Source: Hydrogenophilales bacterium 16-61-112
GTDB lineage: Bacteria; Pseudomonadota; Gammaproteobacteria; Burkholderiales; Thiobacillaceae
Direction of reading: 5' to 3'
DNA: 32,046 nucleotides
Assembly (NCBI GenBank): GCA_002257045.1
Contig: NCHD01000059.1
Location: 1 to 32,046 of the forward strand
Shown here: positions 13,867-24,792 of the stretch, in pieces
Position numbering within the stretch: the stretch's first letter is position 1
Layout of the letters: each line of letters begins with the position of its first letter
The notes under the pieces: model-generated
The model's input: only the letters and a program-made list of their open reading frames with translations
Databases searched by the model: none
Told to the model about the DNA's origin: nothing
Program-made: the position numbers and the translations under genes

Positions 13867-14136
13867 TCAGGGCGCCTTACTGGCGGTGGCCTTGACCCAT
13901 TCGTCGCTGCTGAGTTGGTTGTCGCCGTTGGCGTCCTCGGACAGAAAGGTCTTGCCGCTGCCGCCCAGGGCGACGAACTCCTCAAGGCTGACCATGCCGT
14001 CGCTGTTCTGGTCGTAAGCCTTGAAATCAGGGACATCAGGCTTGTTGACCGAGGCTGCCCAAGCTTGGGCCGCGGCGAAAGCGCACAGCAAGGTCACCAG
14101 GGCAGCGTTGCGGATACGGGTATCAAAGGTACTCAT
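13867..14136 (-). CDS. Small secreted EF-hand calcium-binding protein
   Basis: An 89-residue exported protein. A signal peptide (about 1-28, ...LVTLLCAFAAAQAWAASV) is followed by two EF-hand loops, DQNSDGMVSLEEF and DANGDNQLSSDEW. Both have acidic or amide residues at the calcium-chelating positions and glutamate or aspartate near position 12. Pairs of EF-hands normally bind calcium cooperatively; the partner or role is unknown. A clear ribosome site, GGAGATA, lies 7-9 bases before ATG 14136. The upstream region holds a TGTC-N10-GACG palindrome (14293-14310) about 157 bp away, but I find no sigma-54 promoter for this gene. Confidence 0.82.
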   Translation of the reverse strand: MSTFDTRIRNAALVTLLCAFAAAQAWAASVNKPDVPDFKAYDQNSDGMVSLEEFVALGGSGKTFLSEDANGDNQLSSDEWVKATASKAP

Positions 14137-14292
14137 GTTGATCTATCTCCTATAGTTGAAATGAATGCAAGTGCACTCGGAAGGAGATATAGCGACGATC
14201 ATGCCAGGTCTATTTTTATCCATAAATACAGTATGTTAAATAGACATTACAGGCACACCAGCAGGCAGCCCCCCCGGTTTTAGGGTGCAACT

Positions 14293-14310
14293 TGTCGCCT
14301 GTCGGCGACG
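14293..14310. promoter_or_regulatory. Candidate GlrR-type site 3
   Basis: TGTCGCC-TGTC-GGCGACG has all 14 non-loop bases identical to the site at 9286-9303. It lies between the end of glrR and the start of the EF-hand gene. It may be an activator site for that gene or a plain hairpin in the glrR 3' region. Confidence 0.35.
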
Positions 14311-14321
14311 CCCTGAAGCAA

Positions 14322-14367
14322 TCACCCGCAGACACCTGTTTTTACAGGGAGTTTTTGTCTGCGGTGA
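14322..14367. other. Nested hairpin structure downstream of glrR
   Basis: Outer arms TCACCCGCAGACA (14322-14334) and TGTCTGCGGTGA (14356-14367) pair with one bulged C. An inner hairpin CCTGT-TTTT-ACAGG (14335-14348) sits between them. The 314-bp gap 14137-14450 holds no gene, so a structured small RNA is possible but unproven. Confidence 0.4.
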
Positions 14368-14400
14368 GCGACAAACGCGTCCCGTGCGTCGTGCAGGCAC

Positions 14401-14421
14401 AAAAAAAGGAGCCAGGCTCCC
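14401..14421 (-). terminator. Intrinsic terminator of the glrK-qseG-glrR operon
   Basis: Read on the minus strand, GGAGC-CTG-GCTCC is followed directly by seven T (from 14407 down to 14401), 30-50 bases after the glrR stop. A-rich sequence on the other side gives it some bidirectional character. Confidence 0.75.
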
Positions 14422-14450
14422 TTTTAAGTCTTTGCAAGCCGATGGTTGCT

Positions 14451-15803
14451 TCAGCCGGCGTCATCGCGTTCCTTGAACAGGGCAGGGGTCAGGCCGTGGC
14501 GTTCCAGCAGCCGGTACACCTCGGTGCGGTTGCGTCCCGCCAGCCGCGCCACTTCGCTGACCTGGCCGCGCGTCAGTTTCAGCAGCGTAATGAGGTAATC
14601 GCGCTCGAACGCGGCACGCGCCTCGGCCAGCGGCTGGATGTCGGCCGGTTTGTCGCGCAGGGCGCGCGCCACCAGGCTGGCCGGAATGGTCGAGGTGGTG
14701 CACAGCGCGCAGCATTGCTCCAGCACGTTGCGCAGCTGGCGGATGTTGCCTGGCCAGTCGGCCGCCACCAGCATTTCCAGCGCCTCGGGGGAAAAACCAT
14801 GGATGCGGCGGCGGTATTTATCGGTCAGTTCGGTCAGAAAATGGCGCGCCAGCAGCGGGATGTCCTCGCGCCGTTCGCGCAACGGCGGCAGCAGCAGGTT
14901 GACCACGTTGAGGCGGTAATACAGGTCTTCACGAAACTCGCCGCTGACGATCGCTTCTTCCAGATTGCGATGGGTGGCCGACAGGATGCGCACGTCGACG
15001 GCGCGCGTTTCGGTGGCGCCCACCGGCCGCACTTCACCTTCCTGCAGTACGCGCAGCAACTTGACCTGCAGGGGCGCGGGCATGTCGCCGATCTCGTCCA
15101 GAAACACCGTGCCGCCTTGTGCGCTGAGGAACAGGCCGGGATGGTCACGCCCCGCGCCGGTGAACGCGCCTTTCATATGACCGAACAGTTCCGATTCGAG
15201 CAGCTCGGCCGGAATCGCGCCGCAATTGATGGCGACGAAGGGCTTGGCGCGGCGCGGGCTGGCACGGTGAATGGCGCGCGCCAGCAGTTCCTTGCCGGTG
15301 CCCGATTCGCCCTGGATCAGCAACGCGGCTTCGCTTTGCGCGGCCAGCTGCGCCTCGGCCAGCAGGGTCTCCATCGCCGGGCTGGCGGTGAGCATTTCGC
15401 TGCGCCAGCTGTCGTCGCCGCTGTCGGAACTGGCACCCGCAAGCTGGGTGGCGCGTTTCAGCAGGCTGACCAGCGTGGGGGCGTCGTAGGGCTTGGTCAG
15501 GTAGCCGAACAGGCCTTGCTGGGTGGCGGCCACGGCGTCGGGAATGCTGCCGTGCGCCGTCAGCACGATCACCGGCAGCGCCGGGTCGCGCGCATGGATG
15601 GCACGAAACAGCGCCATGCCGTCGATGCCGGCCATTTGCATGTCGGTCAGCACGGCGTCCGGCCGCGCCACCGCCAGTTGCGCCAGTGCCGCTTCGCCGC
15701 TGCCTACCGCTTCGACACGAAAGCCGTTGGCTTCCAGCCGCAGGGTGATCAGCTCGCGCAGCGAGGCGTCGTCGTCGACGACCAGAATGGCGGGTTTTTT
15801 CAT
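14451..15803 (-). CDS. glrR: Sigma-54-dependent response regulator GlrR (QseF)
   Basis: A 450-residue NtrC-family activator in three parts. The receiver domain (1-120) has the acidic pocket D10-D12, the phospho-acceptor D54 (LTDMQM) and K104. The AAA+ domain has Walker A G165ESGTGKE, the sigma-54 contact loop GAFTGA (212-217) and Walker [12 protein letters not shown] (230-240). The C-terminal helix-turn-helix is [21 protein letters not shown]. All features for sigma-54 activation are intact. Its ATG overlaps the end of qseG by 4 bp. In E. coli GlrR drives sigma-54 transcription of glmY and rpoE; targets here are unknown, but a sigma-54 promoter with candidate sites precedes bactofilin in this same window. 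Confidence 0.92.
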   Translation of the reverse strand: MKKPAILVVDDDASLRELITLRLEANGFRVEAVGSGEAALAQLAVARPDAVLTDMQMAGIDGMALFRAIHARDPALPVIVLTAHGSIPDAVAATQQGLFGYLTKPYDAPTLVSLLKRATQLAGASSDSGDDSWRSEMLTASPAMETLLAEAQLAAQSEAALLIQGESGTGKELLARAIHRASPRRAKPFVAINCGAIPAELLESELFGHMKGAFTGAGRDHPGLFLSAQGGTVFLDEIGDMPAPLQVKLLRVLQEGEVRPVGATETRAVDVRILSATHRNLEEAIVSGEFREDLYYRLNVVNLLLPPLRERREDIPLLARHFLTELTDKYRRRIHGFSPEALEMLVAADWPGNIRQLRNVLEQCCALCTTSTIPASLVARALRDKPADIQPLAEARAAFERDYLITLLKLTRGQVSEVARLAGRNRTEVYRLLERHGLTPALFKERDDAG

Positions 15804-16276
15804 GGTGCTTTGGCGGGCGAGCTGCGTTGTTGCAGGGATTTCTCCAGCGCCTTGATCTGGTCGAGCTTGTCCTGCAACTCATCCGCACGCACGGTCTGCT
15901 GCCTGAGTTCGAGGCGCGCCTTGAGTGTGCGTTTCAGCAGGTCGACCAGCGCCTGGGTGCGGGAGTCGGCGTCTTCCATCGCGGCCAGCGCCTTGAGGCC
16001 GCGTTCAAAGGCATCGACGCTGTCCTCGCGCTCGAGCAAGGCGGCCAGCTGAAGCCGCCTGGCATCGTCGAGTCGGCGGCTGCTATCCAGTGCGGCCAGT
16101 TCGCGCCGTCGCTGCTCGGGTGAAAGGGTGGCCACCCGAGCCAGTTCGGTCGCCGCCACCGACAGGCCTGACGCGACGGGACTGGGGCGGGGCGCCGCAC
16201 GCTCGGCCCCGGGCATCCAGGAACAGGCGCCCAAACCCAGCAGACACACGGCAAGCAGAACAGAATTGAAGGTCAT
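15800..16276 (-). CDS. qseG: QseG-like outer-membrane lipoprotein
   Basis: A 158-residue lipoprotein with a signal peptide and lipobox (MTFNSVLLAVCLLGLGAC). The mature part is almost wholly helical and charged, with a coiled-coil-like end (RTLKARLELRQQTVRADELQDKL...). Its position between the sensor and regulator genes, with 4-bp ATGA overlaps at both ends, is the E. coli glrK-qseG-glrR order. There QseG is reported to sit in the outer membrane and stimulate the sensor kinase. Sequence identity with enterobacterial QseG is probably low, so the name rests mainly on context and architecture. Confidence 0.78.
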   Translation of the reverse strand: MTFNSVLLAVCLLGLGACSWMPGAERAAPRPSPVASGLSVAATELARVATLSPEQRRRELAALDSSRRLDDARRLQLAALLEREDSVDAFERGLKALAAMEDADSRTQALVDLLKRTLKARLELRQQTVRADELQDKLDQIKALEKSLQQRSSPAKAP

Positions 16277-17715
16277 TGCGGCAAGGGCCAGGTTGTCCGG
16301 AAGCAGGTTGTCCAGGGCGGACGGTCGACGATCTCGATCTGTCCACCGGCGGTCAGCAGGGTTTCGCGCACGATCGACAGGCCCAGCCCGCTGCCCTTGA
16401 CCGCGCTGTCGGGTTGGCGCGCGCCCTGGAAAAACGGCTCGAACACGCGGCTACGCTCGGCTTCAGGAATGCCGCCGCTCTGATCGCACACATCAAGGAG
16501 GGTGGCGCCTGCAGAAAGTTCACTGCGGATCAGGATACGGCCGTCTTCGGGACTGAATTTGATCGCATTCGACAGCAGGTTGTCGAGCACGGTTTCCAGC
16601 TGACTGCGGTCGGCGTGCAGCATCGGCGCATCCAGTTGCGTCTCGACCGCGATGCGGCGGGCGTCAAGCGCCAGGCGGTGGCGTGCCAGCATGCTGTCGA
16701 GCACCCCGGCCAGCGCTTGCAGCGGCGCACGGGGCGGCAGGGTGGCGTCGCGCACCAGGCTGCCGTAGCGGATCAGGTCCTCGATGCGTTTTTGCAGGTC
16801 GCGGCTGCTGCCATCCATGATGGTGACGATGCTGCGCTGGCGCGCGTTGAGACTGCCCGCCAGCTCGTCGTCCAACAGCGCCACGCCCTCGCGCAGGGAG
16901 GCGAGCGGGGTTTTCAGTTCGTGCGAGACATGGCGCAGAAAGCGCAACTTCTGCTCTTCCAGCGCCTGCAGGCGCTGCCGCAGCCAGTCGATTTCGCGCC
17001 CCAGTTCGACAATGTCCTGCGGCCCGCTGATCGCCCGCAACGGACCCAGGTCGGCGCGCCCCAGCTGCTGGATCGAGGCCTTGAGCTGCTTGATCGGACG
17101 GTTGATCAGCCAGGAAAACACCGCCGCCAGCAGCAGCGTCAACGGAATCAGCGCCAGCGCCAGCAGGATCAGGCGCTGGCGGGTGGCTTGCACCGTCGCT
17201 TCCAGCGTCTTGAGTTCGCGCTGCACGGCGGTATCGCCCTGGGTGAGCAGGGTGCGGGCAGCGGCATGCAGCGCGTCAAAATCGGGGGCGAGCGCATGAA
17301 AGTCAGTGCTATCGAGGAAACGCCCCGGCTGAACCTGCCGATACAGCGCCCGGCTGCGCGTCTGTAGCGTGGTCAGGGTGGCGCGCGAGGGCGCATCGAC
17401 GAGTTGCGTGTCGAGATGGGTCAACTGTGTTTGCAACTCGCTGAAGCGCATCCGCAGCGCGCCGCCAAACTCGGTGTCCTGCAGCAGATGGTATTGGCCG
17501 GCGGCGCGCTGCAACTGGCTGACCGATTCGACAATCTGCCGCACCTCGCGGGTGATGCCAAGACTGTTGCGGGTGAACTGGCGCTGGGTATCTACCACGC
17601 CCTGCAGCACGTGGACCACGTTGATCAGGCCGCTGGCCAGCGGCACGATCAGCACGCCCATGGCGACGATGACCAGAATAGTAAACGAGCGGGGGTAATA
17701 ACGACCAGAGAGCAT
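16273..17715 (-). CDS. glrK: Sensor histidine kinase GlrK (QseE)
   Basis: A 480-residue inner-membrane kinase. There are two membrane helices (about 12-35 and 182-204) around a helical periplasmic sensor domain, then a HAMP linker and the HisKA domain with R-H-V-S-H265-E-L-K-T-P, H265 being the phospho-acceptor. The ATPase domain carries the N box (DNLLSNAIKFSP), F box (FEPFFQG) and G2 box (GSGLGLSI). The G1 box reads DQSGGIPE, with serine where the first glycine of DxGxG usually stands; activity is probably kept but altered ATP affinity is possible. It is the first gene of the operon, followed by qseG and glrR with overlapping starts. The ATG at 17715 is supported by the N-terminal helix. 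Confidence 0.9.
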   Translation of the reverse strand: MLSGRYYPRSFTILVIVAMGVLIVPLASGLINVVHVLQGVVDTQRQFTRNSLGITREVRQIVESVSQLQRAAGQYHLLQDTEFGGALRMRFSELQTQLTHLDTQLVDAPSRATLTTLQTRSRALYRQVQPGRFLDSTDFHALAPDFDALHAAARTLLTQGDTAVQRELKTLEATVQATRQRLILLALALIPLTLLLAAVFSWLINRPIKQLKASIQQLGRADLGPLRAISGPQDIVELGREIDWLRQRLQALEEQKLRFLRHVSHELKTPLASLREGVALLDDELAGSLNARQRSIVTIMDGSSRDLQKRIEDLIRYGSLVRDATLPPRAPLQALAGVLDSMLARHRLALDARRIAVETQLDAPMLHADRSQLETVLDNLLSNAIKFSPEDGRILIRSELSAGATLLDVCDQSGGIPEAERSRVFEPFFQGARQPDSAVKGSGLGLSIVRETLLTAGGQIEIVDRPPWTTCFRTTWPLPQ

Positions 17716-17813
17716 TCGGGCGGAGGCGATGGCAATGTTGCAGCATACCGCGATGCGGCAAGTGTGTGGCTGATACGGTGAAGCCCCGCTTCTGACCGTC
17801 TTGTCACACGTGG

Positions 17814-17846
17814 CATCAGCCGGTTTTCTTGCTGTTCAGGCTGATG
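17814..17846. terminator. Stem-loop over the EamA stop codon
   Basis: CATCAGCC (17814-17821) and GGCTGATG (17839-17846) are perfect 8-bp arms with a 17-base loop, spanning the end of the EamA gene. There is no T-run, so it may be a weak terminator or a 3'-end stabiliser. Confidence 0.35.
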
Positions 17847-18739
17847 ACAAGCACGCCCAGCAGCACCAGTGACGAGCCGACAATTTGCACCAGCGATAGT
17901 GGCTCACCCAAAATCACGTAAGCCATATAAATCGTGCTGACCGGCCCAATGGTGCCAATCAGCGCGGCGCTTCCCGAGCCGATGCGGCGGATGGCGTAGG
18001 ACAACAGGAAGACCGGCAAGACCGTGGAAAACACCGCCATGGCGACGGACAAGCCATATACGCGCAATGGGAGATCCAGCGCGCTCAGAGGACGCAGGAT
18101 GGCAAACTGCAACAAACTGGCGCTGCTCGCCACCACCATGGCATAGGCAGTAAAACGTGTGGTTCCGATGCGTGCGATGGTATGGCCCGCTCCCACCAGA
18201 TAGATCGAGTACGACAGCGTGCTGGCAAACACAAGAGATGCCCCGAGCACGATGCCGCCTTCCTGTGTGTCCACGTTGTGGAGGAATACCATCGCGATTC
18301 CGGCATAGCTCAAGACCATCGCCGCGACGACGGCGCGACCCACGGCGCGCTTATAGATCAAGGCCGAGAGAATCACTGTAAAGGTCGGATAAAGGAACAG
18401 AATCAGGCGTTCCAGCCCTGCCGAAATATATTGCAGGCCAAGAAAATCCAGCAGGCTGGAAAGGTAATAGCCGATCAAACCCAGCCCCGTCACGAGCATC
18501 CAGTCGTGCGCGCTGAGCGGTTCAGCATCGCGGCGTGTGATCCACAGCGCAACGCCGATGAAGAACGGTGCCGAGAACGCCATGCGCAACGCCAGCATCG
18601 TCACCGCGTCCCGGCTGTCCAGATACGCCAGCTTGACCAGAATCGCCTTGGCTGAAAAACCTATCGCGGCGAGCAGCGCAAAAGCCACGCCGAGCAAGAC
18701 TTGTCGGTTGCTGAAGGTGTTGCGTGGATGAGATGCCAT
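17816..18739 (-). CDS. EamA/DMT-family transporter
   Basis: A 307-residue inner-membrane protein with ten hydrophobic helices in two EamA repeats, one from about 13 to 140 and one from about 164 to 300. The second repeat carries the typical ...RIGSGSAALIGTIGPVSTIYMAYVILGE and LVQIVGSSLVLLGVLVI ending. DMT proteins export amino acids, purines or other metabolites; no residue here fixes the substrate. It lies 100 bp upstream of glrK on the same strand and 240 bp after gltD, so it may be its own unit. A 9-bp inverted repeat in its leader (18767-18804) could regulate it. The ribosome site is weak. Confidence 0.87.
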   Translation of the reverse strand: MASHPRNTFSNRQVLLGVAFALLAAIGFSAKAILVKLAYLDSRDAVTMLALRMAFSAPFFIGVALWITRRDAEPLSAHDWMLVTGLGLIGYYLSSLLDFLGLQYISAGLERLILFLYPTFTVILSALIYKRAVGRAVVAAMVLSYAGIAMVFLHNVDTQEGGIVLGASLVFASTLSYSIYLVGAGHTIARIGTTRFTAYAMVVASSASLLQFAILRPLSALDLPLRVYGLSVAMAVFSTVLPVFLLSYAIRRIGSGSAALIGTIGPVSTIYMAYVILGEPLSLVQIVGSSLVLLGVLVISLNSKKTG

Positions 18740-18766
18740 GATTCCAAGACCCCAAAGAACGGGCAG

Positions 18767-18804
18767 TGCGGGTCTTGAACTGAAGCAATGCGGTTAGACC
18801 CGCA
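18767..18804. promoter_or_regulatory. Inverted repeat in the EamA leader
   Basis: TGCGGGTCT (18767-18775) and AGACCCGCA (18796-18804) are perfect 9-bp arms with a 20-base loop, 28 bp upstream of the EamA start. Candidates are a leader hairpin, or a terminator for gltBD without a T-run. Confidence 0.4.
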
Positions 18805-18847
18805 GTTGCCCAGTGATAACGAATGCTAAAACAGGAACGTACTGCGA

Positions 18848-18873
18848 CTGTGAGCTGGCAGTGCCAGCCACAG
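18848..18873. terminator. Stem-loop downstream of gltD
   Basis: CTGTG-A-GCTGG, loop CAGTG, CCAGC-CACAG: ten base pairs with one bulged A (18848-18873). It is about 107 bp after the gltD stop in the direction of its transcription. A short T-containing tract follows farther on. A plausible gltBD terminator. Confidence 0.4.
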
Positions 18874-18979
18874 CCGTTTGGCCATTCCTGATGCGGAAGA
18901 GGTAAGTTGATGCGTTTGCATGTGGCGGAATGTAACGGGGCAGGCGCGAACCGTCAATCTGCGCGCCGCCGTAGTTGAC

Positions 18980-20289
<1,310 letters not shown>

Positions 20290-20294
20290 CTTCT

Positions 20295-23200
20295 TTATGC
20301 ACTCACTGCTTCACGTGTCTGGCCGGGAATATCCTCGACCAGGTCTTCAATTGAAATCCGCTTCGGCTTGACCAGCCAGACCTTGGCGAGCGTGGCGTCG
20401 AAATTGTCCAGCAGGGCGCGGGCGCGGGCGCTGCCGGTGAGCGCCAGATGGCGCTCAATCTGCGCCTTGAGGAAGATGCGATAGGTCTCGGTTTCATCGT
20501 TGCAGATGCGCACCAGCTCGACCATTTCCTTGTTGGTCTTCGACACGAAGTCACCGGTGTCGTCGACCACGAAGGCCATGCCGCCGCTCATGCCGGCGCC
20601 GAAATTCAGGCCGGTGTCGCCCAGCACGATGACGGTGCCGCCGGTCATGTATTCGCAGCCGTGGTCGCCGATGCCTTCCACCACCGCCAGCGCGCCGGAG
20701 TTGCGCACGCCGAAGCGCTCGCCGCCCATGCCTGCGGCGTAGAGTTCGCCCGCCGTCGCGCCGTACAGGCAGGTGTTGCCGATAAGCGTGCCTTGCCGAC
20801 ATAGTCGTTGGCGTCCCCTTCGAGCGTGATCGTCAGGCCCTTGTGATTCCACACGCCGAGGCTCTGGCCGGCCGAGCCGGTGAGCTGGATGCGGATGCTG
20901 TCGTCGGGCAAGCCCTTGCCGCCGTGCGCCTTGGCGATCTCGCCCGACAGACGCGCGCCGATGGAACGGTTGACGTTCTTGACCGCATAACGCAGTTCGA
21001 TCGGCGTGCTGGCCTTGATCGCGGCCAGCGCGTCGACCACCATCTGCTCGGCCAGCTCGCCCTTGTCGAACGACGGATTGCGCTCCTGTTGCGAAAACCG
21101 CGGCGCGTCGGCCGGGGTGCTGCCTTGCGACAGCAGCGCAGCCAGATTCAGCCGGCCCTGGCGCGGCGTATCGCCGGCCGACACATCGAGCAGGTCGGTG
21201 CGGCCGATCAGGTCGGTGAGCTGGCGAATGCCGAGGCTCGCCATCAGCTCGCGCGTTTCTTCGGCGACGAACTTGAAGTAGTTCACCACCATCTCGGGCA
21301 GGCCGATGAAGTGATCGCGGCGCAGCACTTCGTTCTGCGTGGCGACGCCAGTGGCGCAGTTGTTGAGGTGGCAGATGCGCAGGTATTTGCAGCCGAGCGC
21401 AACCATCGGCCCGGTGCCGAAGCCGAACGACTCGGCGCCGAGGATCGCGGCTTTCACCACGTCGAGGCCGGTCTTCAGGCCGCCGTCGGTCTGTACCCGC
21501 ACGCGGCCGCGCAGGCCGTTGGCGCGCAACACCTGCTGCGCTTCGGACAGCCCCAGCACCGAGGCCAGCGGGCTGGCACCGGTGCCGCCGTCGTAGCCGG
21601 AAATGGTGATGAGGTCGGCATAGGCCTTGGCCACCCCGGCAGCAATGGTGCCGACACCGGGCTCGGCCACCAGCTTGACCGACACCAGCGCGTCGGGGTT
21701 GACCTGCTTGAGATCAAAAATCAGCTGCGCCAGATCTTCGATGGAGTAGATGTCGTGGTGCGGCGGCGGCGAGATCAGCGGCGTGCCGGGCTTGCAATGG
21801 CGCAGGCCGGCGATCATCACCGACACCTTGTCGCCCGGCAGCTGGCCGCCCTCGCCGGGCTTGGCGCCCTGGGCGATCTTGATTTGCAGCACTTCGGCGT
21901 TGACCAGATAGGTCGCGGTGACGCCAAAGCGGCCGGAGGCGATCTGCTTGATCTTCGAGGTTTTCGAGGTGCCGTAGCGCTTCGGATCTTCACCGCCTTC
22001 GCCTGAGTTGGAGCGGCCGCCGATGCGGTTCATCGCTTCGGCCAGCGCCTCGTGCGCTTCCGGCGACAGCGCACCGAGCGACATGCCGGCGGAGTCGAAG
22101 CGCTTGAGGATGGACTCGACCGGCTCGACTTCTTCCAGCGGGATGGGCGTGGCGCCGGCTTTCAGCTTCATCAGGTCGCGCAGCATCGCCACCGGGCGGG
22201 TGTCGACCAGTTCGGAATATTTCTTGAACTCGGCGTAGTCGCCTGATTTCACGGCTTTTTGCAGTTGCTGCACCACATCCGGGTTGTAGGCGTGGAATTC
22301 CTCGCCGAACATGAACTTGAGCAGGCCGCCGGCCGACAGCGGACGCAGCGGATTGAACGCGGCCTTGTGCAACAGTTTCTGGTCGGACTCGAAGTCGTCG
22401 AAGTTGGCGCCGGAAATACGCGACACCGTGCCCTTGAGGCACAGATCGACCACGCTTTCATGCAGGCCCACGCCCTCGAACAGCTGCGCGCCGCGATAGC
22501 TGGCGACCAGCGAAATGCCCATCTTCGACAACACCTTGTAGATGCCCTTGTCCATGCCCTTGCGGAAGTTGGACAGCGCCTTGTCAAGGTTGGGCTTGAT
22601 TTCGCCGGTCTTCACGAACTCACCGATCACCTGGTAGGCGAGGTAGGGGTAAATCGCGGTCGCGCCGTAGCCGATCAGGCAGGCGTAATGATGCGGGTCA
22701 CGCACGGTGCCGGTTTCGATCACGATGTTGGCGTTGCAGCGCAGGCCGGCGGCAATCAGCGCGTGGTGCACTGCGCCAACAGCAAACAGCGCGTGGATCG
22801 GCAAACGGTCCTTGCCGAGATTGCGGTCGGACAGCACCAGGATCACCTTGCCGGATTGCACCGTCTCCACCGCGCGTGCGGTCAGCGCCTTGAGCGCGGC
22901 TTCGAGCGAGGTCGTGGCCGGGTCGTACTGCAGGTCGAGCGTGGCCGCGGCAAATGCGGGGTCGTTCAGGTTCAGCAGCTTGTCGAACGCCTCCTTCGAC
23001 AGCAGCGGGGTATGGACTTCGACCCGGTGCGCGTGCGCCGGGCTTTCCTCGAACAGGTTGCGCTCGGGACCGAACGCGGTGTTGAGCGACATCACGATGG
23101 CTTCGCGGATCGGGTCGATCGGCGGGTTGGTGACCTGCGCAAACTGCTGGCGCAGATAGTCGAACGGCGAACGCACTTTCTGGCTCAGCACCGCCATCGG

Positions 23201-24524
23201 GGTGTCGTCGCCCATCGAGCCGATCGCTTCGGCGCCATCTTCGGCCAGCACGCGGATGATCTGGTCGCGCTCCTCGAAGCTGACGTTGAACAGCTTCTGG
23301 TGATTGGTCTTGAGCCACTCGCGGTAGGGATGCGTGCCCTTCAGTTCGTTGTCGATGTCTTCCGGCATCAACAGGCGGCCAGTGTCGAGGTCGGCGGCAA
23401 TCATCTGGCCGGGCTTGACGCGGCCCTTGCGTTCGACATTCGCCGGATCGATCTGCCACACGCCGACTTCGGACGCGATGGTGAGGATGCGGTCCTTGGT
23501 CAGCACCCAGCGCGCCGGGCGCAGGCCGTTGCGGTCGAGCGTGCAAGCCGCGTACCGACCGTCAGTTAAAACGATCCCGGCGGGGCCGTCCCACGGCTCC
23601 ATGTGCATCGAGTTGTATTCGTAGAAGGCGCGGATGTCGGCGTCCATCGACTCGACGTTCTGCCACGCCGGCGGAATCACCAGGCGCAGCGCTGTTCGGG
23701 ATCAGCGGGGTGACGAACTTCTGCTCGCGGGCGCGGCTCCAGTTGCGGTTGCCCTGCACCGTGTTGATCTCGCCGTTGTGCGCCAGATAGCGGAACGGCT
23801 GCGCCAGGCGCCATTGCGGCCAGGTGTTGGTGGAGAAGCGCTGGTGGAACACCGCCAGGCTGGACGCAAAGCGGGCATCGCTGAGATCAGGATAGAACAC
23901 CGGCAGATTGTCCGGCATCACCAGGCCCTTGTAGCTGATGACGCGGCACGACAGCGTCGGCAGGTAGAACACCGGATCGCCTGCTTCCAGCGCCTTTTCG
24001 GCGCGGCGGCGCGCGATGTAGAGCTTGCGCTCGAAATCGTCGGCATTGATGCCGGCAGGCGCGTTGACGAACACCTGTTCGATATGCGGCAGCGAGGCCA
24101 GCGCGGATTCGCCACACACGCTGGAATCGGTCGGCACCAGGCGAAAGCCCGCGACTACGAGACCTTGCGCTTCGAGTTCGGATTTCAGGCTGGCGCGTGC
24201 ATGCGCTTGCGGCGCGGCGTCACGCGACAGGAACACCAGCCCGGCGGCATACAGCGCGCCCAGCGTGAAGCCTGCTTCAGTGGCCACGGTGCGCAAAAAC
24301 GCATCCGGTTTCATGAACAGCAGGCCGCAGCCGTCGCCCGACAGGCCGTCCGCCGCAATCGCGCCGCGGTGCGTCATGCAGGCGAGCGAACCAATGGCGT
24401 TCTGCACCAGCGTATGGCTGGGCTGATTGTCCATCTGCGCGATCAGGCCGAAGCCGCAGCTATCCTGTTCAAAGTCGGGGGAGTACAGCGTCCCGTCGAG
24501 CCAGCTTTGTTGAGTTGTGGTCAT
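20295..24524 (-). pseudogene. gltB: Glutamate synthase large subunit, interrupted by internal losses
   Basis: GltB turns glutamine plus 2-oxoglutarate into two glutamates. From ATG 24524 a 22-residue propeptide precedes the nucleophile Cys23 (DSCGFGLIA). The amidotransferase domain (RFSTNTWPQWRLAQPFRYLA) ends near PLIPNSA. A frame change at about 23683-23695 resumes at [19 protein letters not shown] with some 30-40 residues missing. The central and FMN domains follow, with [12 protein letters not shown] and the 3Fe-4S cysteines in [12 protein letters not shown]. Near 21556 about 8 residues (usually KYAGSPWE-like) are absent in frame. Near 20787-20795 a third join, after GDANDYVGK, drops about 20 residues and shifts frame to [16 protein letters not shown]. 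The sequence is otherwise pristine. The intact family protein is about 1,500 residues. Confidence 0.87.
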
Positions 24525-24697
24525 GGGCGTTCCAAAAACAAGCGCGGCCAGCCAGATTTGGCCAGCCAAAATTTAAGCGAAAAGTTCGCAAGGGTTATGT
24601 TCGCGCTTGTCACGGGCAGAACGGTAGATAAAAGCGGGACTTGATACGAGCGGGTGGCCACAATGGTGATCCGTTTGGAACGGCTGACCCGGGTAGA

Positions 24698-24773
<76 letters not shown>

Positions 24774-24792
24774 AACGCGGGAAAGTATAGCC

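Noticed and set aside
14161-14190. Sigma-54 promoter for the EF-hand gene
   Set aside because: A TTGCA lies at a suitable place on the minus strand, but the -24 GG is absent at the required spacing.
14292-16052. Long plus-strand open frame of 586 codons
   Set aside because: It is antisense to glrR and qseG, has no domain or ribosome site, and its composition (Q, H, R, A rich) is typical of the reverse complement of a GC-rich gene.
22259-23569. 436-codon plus-strand open frame
   Set aside because: Antisense shadow of gltB, with no recognisable motif.
20295-24524. Programmed frameshifting in gltB
   Set aside because: Each frame change is accompanied by missing conserved residues, which ribosomal slippage cannot explain, and no slippery heptamer is evident.
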